Assembly (NCBI GenBank): GCA_030019335.1
Contig: JASEET010000002.1
Span: 81,256-145,255 of the forward strand
Reading direction: 5' to 3'
DNA length: 64,000 bases
Source of the DNA: Candidatus Bathyarchaeia archaeon
Lineage (GTDB): Archaea; Thermoproteota; Bathyarchaeia; Bathyarchaeales; Bathycorpusculaceae
In this document: one piece after another, positions 49,623 through 59,599 of the stretch
Position numbering within the stretch: position 1 is the stretch's first letter
Layout: each line of letters begins with the position of its first letter
Made by a program: the position numbers and the translations under genes
Notes under the pieces: generated by a model
Databases searched by the model: none
Told to the model about the DNA's origin: nothing
Seen by the model: the letters and a program-made list of their open reading frames with translations, nothing else

Positions 49623-49955
49623 GTGAAGGGCAGAAAGAGAACAAAAAGGAAAGAGGAATTAAGAATGAGGGAAGAATCTATTGAGAAGCTGGCGAGGGAG
49701 AGGGCTGAGAAAATGGCTATGCAGGAAGCAATGGCGAATAACATTGTGATTTGGTTTCCATTAGTATTCGTAGCCTTTATAATGATGTTTAGTGGTGCCC
49801 CCACCGTAATCGTGGTTCTCTTTGGTACTGTAGCGCTTGTGGCTGGAATTGTTTCAGCAATTGTCACATGGAAACGTGCCTACGAAAAGTGTTACAAGAA
49901 ATGCCTTGCAGAATTGAGCTTACTCTCGGGGGAAAGTAGTAAAAATAAAAAATAA
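49623..49955 (+). CDS. 2TM-domain membrane protein
   Basis: A basic N-terminal half (KGRKRTKRKEELRMREES, EKLARERAEKMAMQEA) is followed by two membrane helices, NIVIWFPLVFVAFIMMFSG and TVIVVLFGTVALVAGIVSAI, and a basic end with two Cys (YEKCYKKCLAEL). The plan resembles the 2TM domain often attached to sensors. GTG is the start. No partner gene. Function unknown. Confidence 0.65.
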   Translation: MKGRKRTKRKEELRMREESIEKLARERAEKMAMQEAMANNIVIWFPLVFVAFIMMFSGAPTVIVVLFGTVALVAGIVSAIVTWKRAYEKCYKKCLAELSLLSGESSKNKK

Positions 49956-49971
49956 AAAATAAAACATTGTT

Positions 49972-50325
49972 CTAAGTGAGACTACTTTTGTTCTCTGTTG
50001 GTTTTGCGATGACTGCTGTTCCATACGCTACGAAGACCGTGGCTGTTCCATTGAGTATGTCGCTTGTTTCGAAATCCGCCCCGATGACAGCGTTTGCACC
50101 CATCCTTCTCGCATTTTCGATAAGCCTGTTTAACGATTCTCTCCTGGCCTTCTCACATTCTGAAGTGTAAGCTGTTACTTCTCCTCCAAAAATTCCCTCG
50201 ATGCCAGCAACTATTTTTCCACCAACTCCTCGGGTTCGCACCGTTAACCCGTGAATTGGGCCTAAAACCTTGACGATTTCGTATCCTGGCAAATTTGGCG
50301 TTGTGACAACTATCACTTCGCTCAT
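49972..50325 (-). CDS. YbjQ family (UPF0145/DUF74) protein
   Basis: The 117 residues match the family: VVTTPNLPGYEIVKVLGPIH at the start, the TVRTRGVGGKIVAGI loop, LIENARRMGANAVIGADFET and FVAYGTAVIA near the end. Structures show a pentameric ring; the function is unknown. It is convergent with the 2TM gene, 17 bases away. Confidence 0.92.
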   Translation of the reverse strand: MSEVIVVTTPNLPGYEIVKVLGPIHGLTVRTRGVGGKIVAGIEGIFGGEVTAYTSECEKARRESLNRLIENARRMGANAVIGADFETSDILNGTATVFVAYGTAVIAKPTENKSSLT

Positions 50326-50401
50326 TTAGGATAGACCTCGAAACTTTAATAGTTGATGCTGTTAATTTAGATTTCTAACAAAGCGTTGAGCGGAGCTCTG
50401 C

Positions 50402-51529
50402 ATGGAGGATATAGAGAAGATTCGTGAACAATTTCCAATAACCAAGAATAAAGTGTTTTTGAATCACGCTGCGCAGTCTCCACTTCCAAAACCAGTTGCG
50501 GATGCTGTTCGCAAATTCGTTGATGAATTCTCGAATTTCGGAATAACTTCGATTGAATGGAACGACGGCGGAAAACCATTCTTCGCAAAACTGATTAATG
50601 CAAAACCCGAAGAAATCGCCTTTGTCGAAAACACATCCGTAGGCTTAAACATAGCTGCAAACGTGCTTCATTATCCGTCAGGTTCAAAAATCGTCACAAC
50701 AGATTTGGAGTACCCCTCAGTAGTTTATCCTTGGTTGCGTAAAAGCTTAGGTGTGAAAGTTCATTACGTGAAGAATGTTAACGGGAAAATTTTGTTGAAG
50801 GATGTGGAAAAGGCTGTTGATGATAAAACTGTGGCTGTTGCCGTAAGCCACGTTGAATATGTTAATGGTTTTCGCCATGATTTGCGGGCTTTGAGCGAAA
50901 TAGCCCATGAACACGGATCATACCTAATCGTTGATGCGATACAATCGGCTGGTGCCATGCAAATAGATGTTAAAAGAGATGATGTTGACTTCCTTATGTC
51001 CGCATGCTACAAATGGCTTTTGAGTCCACCGGGTGCAGGCTATCTTTATGTTAAAGAGGGGCTTATCGAAAAGTTTGAGCCGCCGTTCGTTGGCTGGGCA
51101 AGTGTAAAACCAGAGGTTTTCGAAACAATAGATTTATGGGATATTTGGAGCTTGAGGCTTTCGGAAACTGCAAGCCGCTTCGAAGTTGGTTCACCAAGCT
51201 TCATAAGTCTCACAGGTGCGACAGAAGCGTTAAAAATGCTGTTGAATATTGGCATCGAAAAAATCGAAGGGAGAATACTGAAGCTAACAGACCGTTTAAT
51301 AGAGGCTGTTAAAAATTTGAGGTTGAAACTTCAAACACCCGAAGAAACACAATATCGCTCGGGAATTGTCAATTTTAAGATAGACAGACCGCAGGAAGTG
51401 GTGGAGAAGTTAAGTCGCAAAGGAATAGTTGTTTCTGCTAGAGCTCATGGAATAAGGGTTTCACCACACTTTTATAACACGAAAGAGGAAATTGACAAAC
51501 TTGTAGAAGAAATTAAACAATGTGGCTAA
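50402..51529 (+). CDS. Class V aminotransferase, cysteine desulfurase-like
   Basis: PLP enzyme of fold type I, 375 residues. FLNHAAQSPLPKPV starts the small domain, and SHVEYVNGFRHDLRALSEIA carries the His and Asp that hold PLP. The Schiff-base Lys is in FLMSACYKWLLSPPGAGYLY near residue 206. The motif STxHK of true NifS/IscS is replaced by SACYK. It may be a cysteine desulfurase (SufS/CsdA-like) or an isopenicillin-N-epimerase-like enzyme. No clear catalytic Cys loop is seen. ATG start follows GGAGCTCTGC. Confidence 0.82.
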   Translation: MEDIEKIREQFPITKNKVFLNHAAQSPLPKPVADAVRKFVDEFSNFGITSIEWNDGGKPFFAKLINAKPEEIAFVENTSVGLNIAANVLHYPSGSKIVTTDLEYPSVVYPWLRKSLGVKVHYVKNVNGKILLKDVEKAVDDKTVAVAVSHVEYVNGFRHDLRALSEIAHEHGSYLIVDAIQSAGAMQIDVKRDDVDFLMSACYKWLLSPPGAGYLYVKEGLIEKFEPPFVGWASVKPEVFETIDLWDIWSLRLSETASRFEVGSPSFISLTGATEALKMLLNIGIEKIEGRILKLTDRLIEAVKNLRLKLQTPEETQYRSGIVNFKIDRPQEVVEKLSRKGIVVSARAHGIRVSPHFYNTKEEIDKLVEEIKQCG

Positions 51530-51534
51530 AGTCA

Positions 51535-52324
51535 ATGTTCAGGATTGAGAAAATTGACGAAAGTAATAAACAGCGTGTAATCGATTTCCTCAGATTAAAC
51601 GTTATTAGACATGTTTTTGCCTTTTACGACATTCAATACGAACCAGAGCATACAACTATGTATGCGGCTTTTGAAAATGGAGACCTAAAGGGATATATTC
51701 TCATCTACACCGCTCTAGAGTTTCCAAGAGTGGTTTTAGAATGCGAAAATGACACTGTGGAAAAATTAATTGAGTATGCACCTGAAAACTGCTTCATTAT
51801 GCATGCCCCACCGAATCTTCTACCAATAATAGAAAGCAAGTTTTCAAATGCAAAGCATTACGTTGAAGATTGGATGTTAGTTAAGAGGGGTTAAACGAGA
51901 CCTTTCAAGTCGAAACTTGTGCGTAGGTTATGCACTGAGGATGCTTCTAAGCTTGCTATGCTTCTTTCAAGCCGAGAAGAACGCCCAAGGGGAACAGTAA
52001 AGAAGTACATTGAGCGGATAAGTAAGATGCCGCTCTATGGAGTTCTCGTAAATGGCGAACTGGTTTCTTACGCTGGTTCTTTCATTCAGCTACCGCAAGT
52101 TTGGATGATAGGTGGAGTTTACACCCATTCAAACCATAGGAACAAGGGTTACGCAGCATTAGCCACTTCAGCGGTGACGGAAGAAGCGTTGAAACATGCG
52201 GAAACAGCAGCACTATTTGTAAGGTCAGACAATTACCCAGCCATTAGGGTTTACGAAAAAAATTGGTTACAAGAAAACAGGTGAAAAACTCTGGGTTGAC
52301 GTAGGAACAGGAATTAAACCTTAA
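51535..52324 (+). pseudogene. Two-domain GNAT acetyltransferase with a stop and a frameshift
   Basis: The first 120 codons (MFRIEKIDESNKQRVIDFLR ... AKHYVEDWMLVKRG) end at TAA at 51892-51894. The same frame then continues TRPFKSKLVRRLCTEDASKL to MIGGVYTHSNHRNKGYAALA, the acetyl-CoA loop region, and NYPAIRVYEK. A second break in a run of seven A near 52258 shifts it to IGYKKTGEKLWVDVGTGIKP. Mending both gives about 260 residues with an N-terminal accessory domain. Overlaps nothing else. Decay or assembly error; homopolymer position suggests the latter is possible. Confidence 0.75.
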
Positions 52325-52328
52325 ATTC

Positions 52329-53072
52329 TTAGGGAGATCTATCCAAGATTTCTTTCAGTAATTTTATTGCTGACCATGCTGCAAGCGCGCTCGTCCTTGG
52401 GTTTTCTGGATGTGGGTCGTTTACAAATTTTAATTGCATGTCTCCATATTTCCATTTGATTTTGATTTCATGCACGTTTTTGTCCACCTTCGGGTCAGAA
52501 ATTACTTGCACCCTCACTTTTTCAGGCTGGGTGGTCAAAGCCAACGTGGCTGCAACATTCATTTCCCTCGGAAAACGTCTAACAGCCTCTTCAGCATATC
52601 CTTCATAAACTATTTTTTCCTCTTTATTATCCATGTCTAAAGCCTTCGGATTCTTCCTCGTTGTTAAAACAACTTCATCTATCCTAGCTATTGCAGCGCT
52701 AGAGATAGCATCTAATCCTCCGATGGCTCCTGAGGGGATATAGATTTTGTTGCTTTTGAGTTTTAAGTCTAGGAGTGCTCCCACGCTCATAACTATCAAT
52801 TCTATGTTTTCCGCCAAAATTTTGGCTATGTAATCTCTAACTGCTTGTTGTGAAGCCGCCTCAACTATGACTGTGGGTTTAAGCTTAAGCATCTCTTCAA
52901 GGTCTTCCACAACCGTGACGGGAACATGTAACGAATTTTTGATTTTCTCAGCCCTTTCCATGTTACGGTCATAGAGAATTAACCCCTCACACTTAACAAG
53001 TCCTTTTTCAATTGCTCCTGAGATTATAGTTCCTATCGCACCGCATCCTATTATTCCAACTTTTTTCACCAT
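52329..53072 (-). CDS. nadX: L-aspartate dehydrogenase
   Basis: Makes iminoaspartate from aspartate using NAD(P), the first step to quinolinate in archaeal NAD synthesis. The NAD loop is GCGAIG at residues 9-14, followed by EAASQQAVRDY, the active-site loop YIPSGAIGGLDAI, RFPREMNVAATLALT and the C-terminal HPENPRTSALAAW. The 247 residues agree with the family. ATG at 53072 (MVKKVGIIG) follows GGAAGCG. nadA and nadC are not next to it. Confidence 0.9.
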   Translation of the reverse strand: MVKKVGIIGCGAIGTIISGAIEKGLVKCEGLILYDRNMERAEKIKNSLHVPVTVVEDLEEMLKLKPTVIVEAASQQAVRDYIAKILAENIELIVMSVGALLDLKLKSNKIYIPSGAIGGLDAISSAAIARIDEVVLTTRKNPKALDMDNKEEKIVYEGYAEEAVRRFPREMNVAATLALTTQPEKVRVQVISDPKVDKNVHEIKIKWKYGDMQLKFVNDPHPENPRTSALAAWSAIKLLKEILDRSP

Positions 53073-53093
53073 TATCGCTTCCAAACCGAATAA

Positions 53094-55562
53094 TTAATAC
53101 TCGGCGATAAATCGGATGTTTCTATAGGGCTTGACTTCTCTGCCTTCACCAGTCTCAGCTATAACTTCAATTTTTGTAGCTTTGCATGTGCCAGCTATGT
53201 CCTCTTTCCCTTCTGTGATTGTTTCTGCCGTGTCTTTTCTTCCAGCGTAAATTGTCAGTTTTTTAATTTGCGTGTTCAATGGCATACGCTTTTCGGCTTT
53301 CTCCCTTCTAACTTCGGTTATTACAGCTGTTATTATGTCTCCGCATTTTTCAGCTTCTTCGTCCATGAGTTTTTCATCTAGCATTGGCCAAGGAGACAAG
53401 TGCATGCTTTTGTAGCCCTTTTCTTCGGCGTAAATCATTTGATAAATTTCCTCTGTTATGTGTGGTGTTATAGGTGCCAGAAGCTGCATAATTCTATACA
53501 AGCACGTATATAGCGTGTATTGTACTGCTTTTTTCTTCTCTTCTCCATAGAGTTTTGGCTTGTACAACCTATCTTTTACGGCTTCTATATAACAATCACA
53601 GAAAACATGCCACGTGAGGTTGCGTACCTCTTCTACGGCTATGTTGAACTGACATTTCTCTAGGGCGTCGGTAACCTTTTGTGTTAGTTTTTCAGCTTTG
53701 CTCAGAATCCATTTGTCTAAGAGCTGTAAGTCGTGTTTTTCGCCAACTACGTAGTCTTTTAACTGGTTGCTAACGAATCTTGCAGCGTTCCAGAGCTTAA
53801 CCAGAAAGCGTTTTCCATATTCCACGTCTGGCCAACGAAACGGTATGTTTGAACCTGTGGCTCCACCGCCTGCAGCCCACTGTCTCGTTGCATCCGCCCC
53901 ATATTTTGACAAAACTTCCTGTGATGTCACGTAATTGCCTAATGATTTGTGCATTGCACGTCCATCTGTTCCTAAAACCATGCCGTTGATTAAGCAGCTT
54001 TTATACGGTTTTTCGTTGAAGAGAGCCAAATGTCTAACCATTAGGTAATATGCCCAAGTACGAATGATGTCCACACCAGAAGGATGTACATCAGCAGGAA
54101 AGAGTCTCCGCCAATCTTCTCTGTCGGACCAGCCAGCATGAACCGCGCATGTTATGGATGAATCAAACCACGTGTCTAGCACATCTCTTTCTGGTTTGAA
54201 CTCTTTTGAGCCACATTTTGGACATTTATCGATTTTTGGATTTTCTATGCGTGGGTCTATTGGTAGCCAATTCGGTTCGGCGAGAATTATTTCGTTGCAT
54301 TTTTTACAGTACCATATCGGTATTGGTGTTGCGAATACTCTTTGTCGCGATATTACCCAGTCCCAGTCAAGCGATTTCGCCCAGTCTATTAGGCGGTATT
54401 TCATGTAGTCGGGGTACCATTTAATTTCTAAAGCATTCTTTTCCACTTGGCTAGTGAGGATGCGTGTTTTCATGAACCATTGTTCTCTTTCAAGGATTTC
54501 TATCGGAGTGTGGCATCTCCAGCAAACGCTTACTTCTTGACTTATTGTCTCAGTTTTTTCCAATAACCCTTCTTTTTTCAAGTCTTCAATTACAGCTTTT
54601 TTCGCTTCTTCAGTCGTCATTCCAGCGTATTTTCCAGCGTTTTTAGTCATTCTACCCCTTTCATCGATACACATTATGACTGGTAGTTTATGTTTCGCCA
54701 CGCTTTTTACGTCTGCTTTATCTCCGTACGTGCATATCATCACAACACCTGTTCCGAATCCTGGGTCTACGAGATCATCAGTTATGACCTCAACCGTTCT
54801 GTTTGTGGTTGGTACATGAATTTTCTTCCTCACACACTGTTTGTAACGTTCGTCGTGGGGATTTACAGCCACGGTTACGCATGCTGGGATTAGTTCCGGT
54901 CTTGTTGTGGCTATCGTTAGGAAACCGCCGTCTTCAAGTTTAAACTTAATAAAATGTAGTTGTGCGGTTCTTGTTTCATATTCCACTTCAGCGTCCGCTA
55001 TGGCAGTTTCGCATCTTGGACACCAGTTTACGGGATGCGTTCCACGGTAAATGAACCCTTTCTTATAGAGGATGACGAAAGAGAGTTGGGTGCGTCTCCA
55101 ATAGTTAGGGTCCATTGTTTTATATTCCGTTGTCCAATCAATTGAGCATCCAAGATTGGTAATGGCTTCCTTCATAACGCCTATGTTTTTACCCACAAGC
55201 TCCTCGCAAAGCCTTCGAAACTTGTCTGGTGGAAGATCCGTTTTCTTAATTCCATGCAACTTCTCAACTTCTACCTCGGTAGGCAAGCCATGGCAATCCC
55301 ACCCCTGAGGAAAATAAACATTGTAGTCTCTCATGCGTTTGTATCTGGCTACTATGTCGAAGTATGTCCAGTTGAGGACGAGTCCCATGTGGAATTCGCC
55401 TGATGGGTAAGGCGGCGGAGTGTCAATGCTGAATGTTGAGCGCGTCTTATCATCCCAGTCAAAGTGGTAAACACCCATCTCTTCCCATTTCTTCTGCCAC
55501 TTACGTTCAATTTCATGAATGCTGAATCCCTTAGGCAGCGGCTGTTTCATGTATTGCAACAT
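53094..55562 (-). CDS. valS: Valyl-tRNA synthetase
   Basis: Class I synthetase of 822 residues. HIGH motif: PPPYPSGEFHMGLVLNW near residue 50, with HMGL in place of HIGH. The editing domain contains IATTRPELIPACVTVAVNP and LVDPGFGTGVVMICTYGD; zinc-type knuckles are NWCPRCETAI and CPKCGSKEF. The KMSKS loop reads RAMHKSLGNYV near 575, where the first Lys is replaced by Ala and Ser by His. Anticodon-binding end is normal. It is convergent with nothing; nadX follows on the same strand by 21 bases. A second ATG four codons in is also possible as start. Confidence 0.95.
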   Translation of the reverse strand: MLQYMKQPLPKGFSIHEIERKWQKKWEEMGVYHFDWDDKTRSTFSIDTPPPYPSGEFHMGLVLNWTYFDIVARYKRMRDYNVYFPQGWDCHGLPTEVEVEKLHGIKKTDLPPDKFRRLCEELVGKNIGVMKEAITNLGCSIDWTTEYKTMDPNYWRRTQLSFVILYKKGFIYRGTHPVNWCPRCETAIADAEVEYETRTAQLHFIKFKLEDGGFLTIATTRPELIPACVTVAVNPHDERYKQCVRKKIHVPTTNRTVEVITDDLVDPGFGTGVVMICTYGDKADVKSVAKHKLPVIMCIDERGRMTKNAGKYAGMTTEEAKKAVIEDLKKEGLLEKTETISQEVSVCWRCHTPIEILEREQWFMKTRILTSQVEKNALEIKWYPDYMKYRLIDWAKSLDWDWVISRQRVFATPIPIWYCKKCNEIILAEPNWLPIDPRIENPKIDKCPKCGSKEFKPERDVLDTWFDSSITCAVHAGWSDREDWRRLFPADVHPSGVDIIRTWAYYLMVRHLALFNEKPYKSCLINGMVLGTDGRAMHKSLGNYVTSQEVLSKYGADATRQWAAGGGATGSNIPFRWPDVEYGKRFLVKLWNAARFVSNQLKDYVVGEKHDLQLLDKWILSKAEKLTQKVTDALEKCQFNIAVEEVRNLTWHVFCDCYIEAVKDRLYKPKLYGEEKKKAVQYTLYTCLYRIMQLLAPITPHITEEIYQMIYAEEKGYKSMHLSPWPMLDEKLMDEEAEKCGDIITAVITEVRREKAEKRMPLNTQIKKLTIYAGRKDTAETITEGKEDIAGTCKATKIEVIAETGEGREVKPYRNIRFIAEY

Positions 55563-55628
55563 CCTAATTCTGCTTTGACTTTAGGAAAGATAAATATACG
55601 GCTAAATAACAGTTATCCTTCAAAGGTT

Positions 55629-55723
55629 TGGGGGAGCTGGGATTGTGACCCGGCTGAGAGGACGGTTGAACACCGTCGACCCTTAGAACCTGATCCGGGT
55701 AATACCGGCGTAGGGAGTGAGCA
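55629..55723 (+). promoter_or_regulatory. TPP riboswitch (THI element)
   Basis: The conserved thiamine-pyrophosphate aptamer is easy to see: GGCTGAGAGGA at 55652-55662 for the pyrimidine-sensing side, then ACCCTTAGAACCTGATCCGG-like and GGGTAATACCGGCGTAGGGA, for the pyrophosphate side. It lies about 80 bases ahead of the thiC start and so controls the thiC-thiDN-thi4 operon by thiamine pyrophosphate. The outcome, transcription stop or ribosome blocking, cannot be read from the sequence. Confidence 0.93.
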
Positions 55724-55802
55724 TTAAGTGAGGACAGAATTTAACGGCCTTCGTAAGTTAAGGCAACCTAGCTTTTTCTTGATTTTGGAGTGATGGATTA
55801 GA

Positions 55803-57104
55803 ATGGCTACTCAAATGGAAGCTGCAAAGAAAGGACGAATAACGGAAGAAATGCGTATAGTTGCTAAAAATGAGGAAGAGTCGCCTCAGAGTATACGTCA
55901 GCGATTGGCAGAAGGAACAGTAATTATAACCCGTAATGTTCAACACGAAAACGTTCATCCAATAGGAATCGGCAAAGGATTACGCACCAAAATTAACGCA
56001 AACATTGGCACCAGCCCCGATTTGTGCAATCTTAACTTAGAAATTGAAAAAGCAAAAATCGCGGTTAAATATGGTGCAGATACAATCATGGACCTGAGCA
56101 TAAGCGGTGACTTGGATAAAATACGAAGGACAATTTTAAAAACCGTTAATGCGCCCATCGGAACGGTTCCCATATATCAAACAGCCATAGAAGTTGCTAA
56201 GAAAAAAGGATCAATCATGCACATGACCGAAGACGACATTTTCAACACCATAGAAAAACATGCTAAAGACGGCGTTGACTTCATGACAGTACATTGCGGA
56301 GTAACCCAACAAATCGTTAAACGACTTGCTAAGCATCCTCGCTTAATGGGAATTGTAAGCCGAGGAGGAACTTTTCTCGCTGCATGGATCCTTCACCACA
56401 ACAAAGAAAATCCGTTATATGCAAACTACGACTATCTCTTAGAAATAGCTGCAGAATATGATTTTGCTTTAAGTCTTGGAGACGGTCTTAGACCCGGATG
56501 CATTTTCGACTCTACAGACTGGCATCAGGTTCAAGAATTGCTTATCATTGGAGAACTTGTAGAGAGAGCAAGAGCTGCAAACGTACAAGCTATGGTTGAA
56601 GGCCCAGGACATCTACCGTTAAACGACATAGAAGCAAATGTTCAGCTTGAAAAATCCGTATGCAAAGGCGCACCGTTTTATGTACTTGGTCCCGTTGTAA
56701 CTGAAATAGCACCTGGATATGACCACATTGTCGGAGCCATCGGAGGAGCAATAGCTGGGCTTGCAGGCGCCGATTTTCTATGTTACTTGACACCCTCTGA
56801 GCATTTAGGCCTCCCAACTTTGGAAGATGTCAAGGAGGGGGTAATAGCTACGAAAATAGCAGCGCATGCTGTTGATATTGTAAAACTTGGGTTTAAGGCA
56901 GCGACCCGTGATTTAGCCATGGCGAAAGCTAGAGCAAACCTTGATTGGAAAAAACAATTTGAGAATGCCTTAGACTCGGAAAAAGCCATGAAAATTCGTG
57001 GCAGAGTGAAACTGAAAAGCCCAGAAACTTGTTCGATGTGTTCTGAATATTGTGCCATAAAAATCTTGAAAGAGGCGTTAAAAGCTCAAGGCCAATGCCC
57101 ATGA
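55803..57104 (+). CDS. thiC: HMP-phosphate synthase ThiC
   Basis: Radical SAM enzyme that turns aminoimidazole ribotide into HMP-phosphate, the pyrimidine part of thiamine. INANIGTSPD near 61-70, SLGDGLRPGCIFD and VEGPGHLPLNDIEAN are ThiC signatures. The cluster motif near the end is TCSMCSEYCAIK, spaced C-x2-C-x3-C. The 433 residues are the short archaeal form, without the N-terminal extension of E. coli ThiC. First gene after the TPP riboswitch. Confidence 0.97.
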   Translation: MATQMEAAKKGRITEEMRIVAKNEEESPQSIRQRLAEGTVIITRNVQHENVHPIGIGKGLRTKINANIGTSPDLCNLNLEIEKAKIAVKYGADTIMDLSISGDLDKIRRTILKTVNAPIGTVPIYQTAIEVAKKKGSIMHMTEDDIFNTIEKHAKDGVDFMTVHCGVTQQIVKRLAKHPRLMGIVSRGGTFLAAWILHHNKENPLYANYDYLLEIAAEYDFALSLGDGLRPGCIFDSTDWHQVQELLIIGELVERARAANVQAMVEGPGHLPLNDIEANVQLEKSVCKGAPFYVLGPVVTEIAPGYDHIVGAIGGAIAGLAGADFLCYLTPSEHLGLPTLEDVKEGVIATKIAAHAVDIVKLGFKAATRDLAMAKARANLDWKKQFENALDSEKAMKIRGRVKLKSPETCSMCSEYCAIKILKEALKAQGQCP

Positions 57105-57138
57105 CAAATATAAGCTTCAGTTTTAGGAGAAAACATAA

Positions 57139-58542
57139 ATGTCTAGAATTGAAAAGGTGAAAGGCAAAATCCCGGTGGCGATTACAATTGCTGGAAGCGA
57201 TTCTGGAGGAGGAGCCGGAATTCAGGCAGACCTCAAAACTTTTGCAGCTTTAGGTGTCCATGGCACCACAGCAATCACGTCTATTACAGCTCAAAACACT
57301 TATTCGGTTACGGCTGTTGAAGATTTGAAGCCTGAAATGATTCGAGAACAGATTAAGGCGGTGGCTGAAGACCTAGGTATTGACGCTGGAAAAACTGGAA
57401 TGCTTCACACAGAGGAAATGATCAAAACTGTTTCTTCAGAAGTTTCAAAATACGAGTTTCCGTTGGTTGTCGACCCTGTTATGATCGCAAAGTCTGGAGC
57501 ACCTCTCTTGAAACATGAAGCTATGGATGCTTTGAAAAATTATCTTCTGCCAAAAGCCACAGTTATAACACCTAACAGGTTTGAGGCTGAGAAACTCGCT
57601 GATATGAAAATTAAAAGTCTAAAAGATGCAGAGGTTGCAGCTAGGAACATCTCTGAACTGGGACCCAAAGCCGTTGTAATTAAAGGCGGTCACTTAGAAA
57701 GGAAGGATGCAACCGACCTCCTTTACTATAAGGGTGAGTTTAAAATTTTTAGTGCTCCAAGACTTGATGTTAAAACCACCCATGGGATTGGTTGTAGCTT
57801 TTCCGCAGCTATTGCGGCTGGACTTGCCAAGAAAATGGAAATAACGGCGGCTGTTGAAAACGCTAAGAAAGTCGCGACTTTGGGTACAAAGTTTGGACTA
57901 AAAATTGGAAAGGGTTATGGTCCAGTAAATCCATTGGCTCATCTTTACCGCGAATCTTCAAAATACAATGTTTTGATGAGCTTGGAGAAGGCTAAGGCTT
58001 TAGTTGAGGCAACTACTGAAGTTGCGATGCTTGTGCCGGAAGTTGGCATGAATATTGCCATGGCGATTCCTTATGCAGAAAGCTTTGATGACGTGGCTGC
58101 CATAGAGGGAAGAATCGTAAAAACATCTGAAGGCGCTAGGGCTGTTGGCAACCCAAAATTTGGATGCTCCTCACACTTAGCCAGATATATACTCGAGATC
58201 ATCAAGCATGACGAAAGCAAGGTGGCTGCGATCAACTTGAAGTTTTCGGATGATATTCTTAAAATCCTAGAAAAGTGGGGTATGACAATATCATTTTACG
58301 ATCGAAAAAAGGAACCTGAAGAAATCAAAAGAGTTGAGGGGGCAACTGTACCTTGGGGTGTAAAGGAGGCCATTAAGAAGGTTGGAAAAGGTCCAGATGT
58401 GATTTATCATAAAGGCGATGTCGGTAAAGAGCCGATGATAGTCATTTTCGGTGAGCAAGCCTGCGATTTGGCAAAACTTATAGTGCAGCTTGCAAGGGAA
58501 ATAGGAAAGAAAGAAAAGTCTAGGAGTATGGTGGGCACATGA
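57139..58542 (+). CDS. thiDN: ThiD-ThiN fusion: HMP(-P) kinase and thiamine-phosphate synthase
   Basis: The N-terminal kinase (about 1-265) starts [20 protein letters not shown] and includes [18 protein letters not shown] and [19 protein letters not shown]. It phosphorylates HMP-P. The C-terminal ThiN domain (about 285-460) contains [20 protein letters not shown] and [11 protein letters not shown]; it joins the pyrimidine and thiazole halves and replaces ThiE. The 467 residues fit archaeal ThiDN. It starts 34 bases after thiC and ends overlapping thi4 by four bases. Confidence 0.95.
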   Translation: MSRIEKVKGKIPVAITIAGSDSGGGAGIQADLKTFAALGVHGTTAITSITAQNTYSVTAVEDLKPEMIREQIKAVAEDLGIDAGKTGMLHTEEMIKTVSSEVSKYEFPLVVDPVMIAKSGAPLLKHEAMDALKNYLLPKATVITPNRFEAEKLADMKIKSLKDAEVAARNISELGPKAVVIKGGHLERKDATDLLYYKGEFKIFSAPRLDVKTTHGIGCSFSAAIAAGLAKKMEITAAVENAKKVATLGTKFGLKIGKGYGPVNPLAHLYRESSKYNVLMSLEKAKALVEATTEVAMLVPEVGMNIAMAIPYAESFDDVAAIEGRIVKTSEGARAVGNPKFGCSSHLARYILEIIKHDESKVAAINLKFSDDILKILEKWGMTISFYDRKKEPEEIKRVEGATVPWGVKEAIKKVGKGPDVIYHKGDVGKEPMIVIFGEQACDLAKLIVQLAREIGKKEKSRSMVGT

Positions 58543-59354
58543 GTCTCAAGATTAAAGAGGTAGACGAGGCAACTATAACAAAGACAATTGTTAAGGAAGC
58601 AGCTCAAGAATGGGTCGATTTGGCGGAAACGGATGTGGTCGTAGTCGGAGCGGGTCCTTCTGGGCTCACCGCGGCCATATACTTGGCAAAGGCAGGATTA
58701 AAAACGGTTGTTTTTGAAAGGAGGCTTTCTTTCGGAGGTGGAATGGGCGGAGGTGGAATGCACTTCCATAAGCTTGTTGTTCAGTCCCCGGCTGAAGGAA
58801 TATTGGAGGAGATAAGATGTCCGTTCGAACGGGTTCAGAAGGGCTTGTTCACAGTTGACACATCAACGTTGATCGCAAAACTAGCAAACGGCGCTATTGA
58901 TGCAGGAGCAAAAATAGTTTTCGGAGTGACCGTGGAAGATGTTATCTTTAGAGGGGGAAAGCCTCCGAAGATAGTCGGCGTCGTCATCCAATGGACATCG
59001 ATAGTTACGTCGAAAATGCATGTGGATCCATTGGGAGTTAAGGCTAAAGCAGTGGTCGACTGCACAGGCCACGATGCTGAGGTTCTAGCGGTAGCCTTGA
59101 GAAAGATTCCAGAGTTGGGCTTGTCCGTTAAAGGGGAAAAGGCGATGTGGGCTTCAGAAGCCGAAAAGTTGACGGTTGAAAAAACTGGTGAGGTTTGTCC
59201 TGGCTTGTATGCTGCAGGAATGGCTGTAGCAGCCCTGCATCAAACTCCGAGGATGGGCCCGATCTTCGGCGGGATGCTTCTCAGCGGGAAAAAGGTTGCG
59301 GACTTGGTAATCGAAAAATTGCTAGGGAAAAAACTAGGCCTTAATTGTCCTTAA
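58539..59354 (+). CDS. thi4: Thi4-type thiazole synthase, His variant
   Basis: Makes the thiazole half of thiamine from NAD and glycine. The FAD/NAD loop is [15 protein letters not shown] at 34-48, [20 protein letters not shown] follows and the C-terminal end has [19 protein letters not shown]. At the position of the sulphur-donating Cys of yeast Thi4 there is His161 in SKMHVDPLG. Such enzymes, known from methanogens, use free sulphide and are catalytic instead of suicidal. The 271 residues are normal. Overlap ATGA with thiDN. Confidence 0.95.
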   Translation: MSLKIKEVDEATITKTIVKEAAQEWVDLAETDVVVVGAGPSGLTAAIYLAKAGLKTVVFERRLSFGGGMGGGGMHFHKLVVQSPAEGILEEIRCPFERVQKGLFTVDTSTLIAKLANGAIDAGAKIVFGVTVEDVIFRGGKPPKIVGVVIQWTSIVTSKMHVDPLGVKAKAVVDCTGHDAEVLAVALRKIPELGLSVKGEKAMWASEAEKLTVEKTGEVCPGLYAAGMAVAALHQTPRMGPIFGGMLLSGKKVADLVIEKLLGKKLGLNCP

Positions 59355-59599
59355 TAGAAGGTTAATACGGCTCCTCAAAATATCTAATTAAGTGGGTGAA
59401 CTTGGCTGCTTAATTTTAATTTGGCTGCTTAATTAAGAACTGAAAGCAAAAATTGTTAGCACTCGTAACTATTTTTTCAATTCTGCGAAGCTTCATCTGC
59501 AACGTTAAAAGCGGTTCTCAGAAAATGCAACGTTTTCCAAATTAATTTTTTAACTGGAAAAGACAAAATTCTAATCAGAGCCACTAGTGCTTTCCAGAA
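59355..59599. other. Spacer with a 14-base direct repeat
   Basis: TTGGCTGCTTAATT occurs at 59402-59415 and again at 59421-59434, followed by an AATTAAG palindrome. The rest is AT-rich and has no coding signs. The truncated methyltransferase starts at its right end. Confidence 0.35.
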
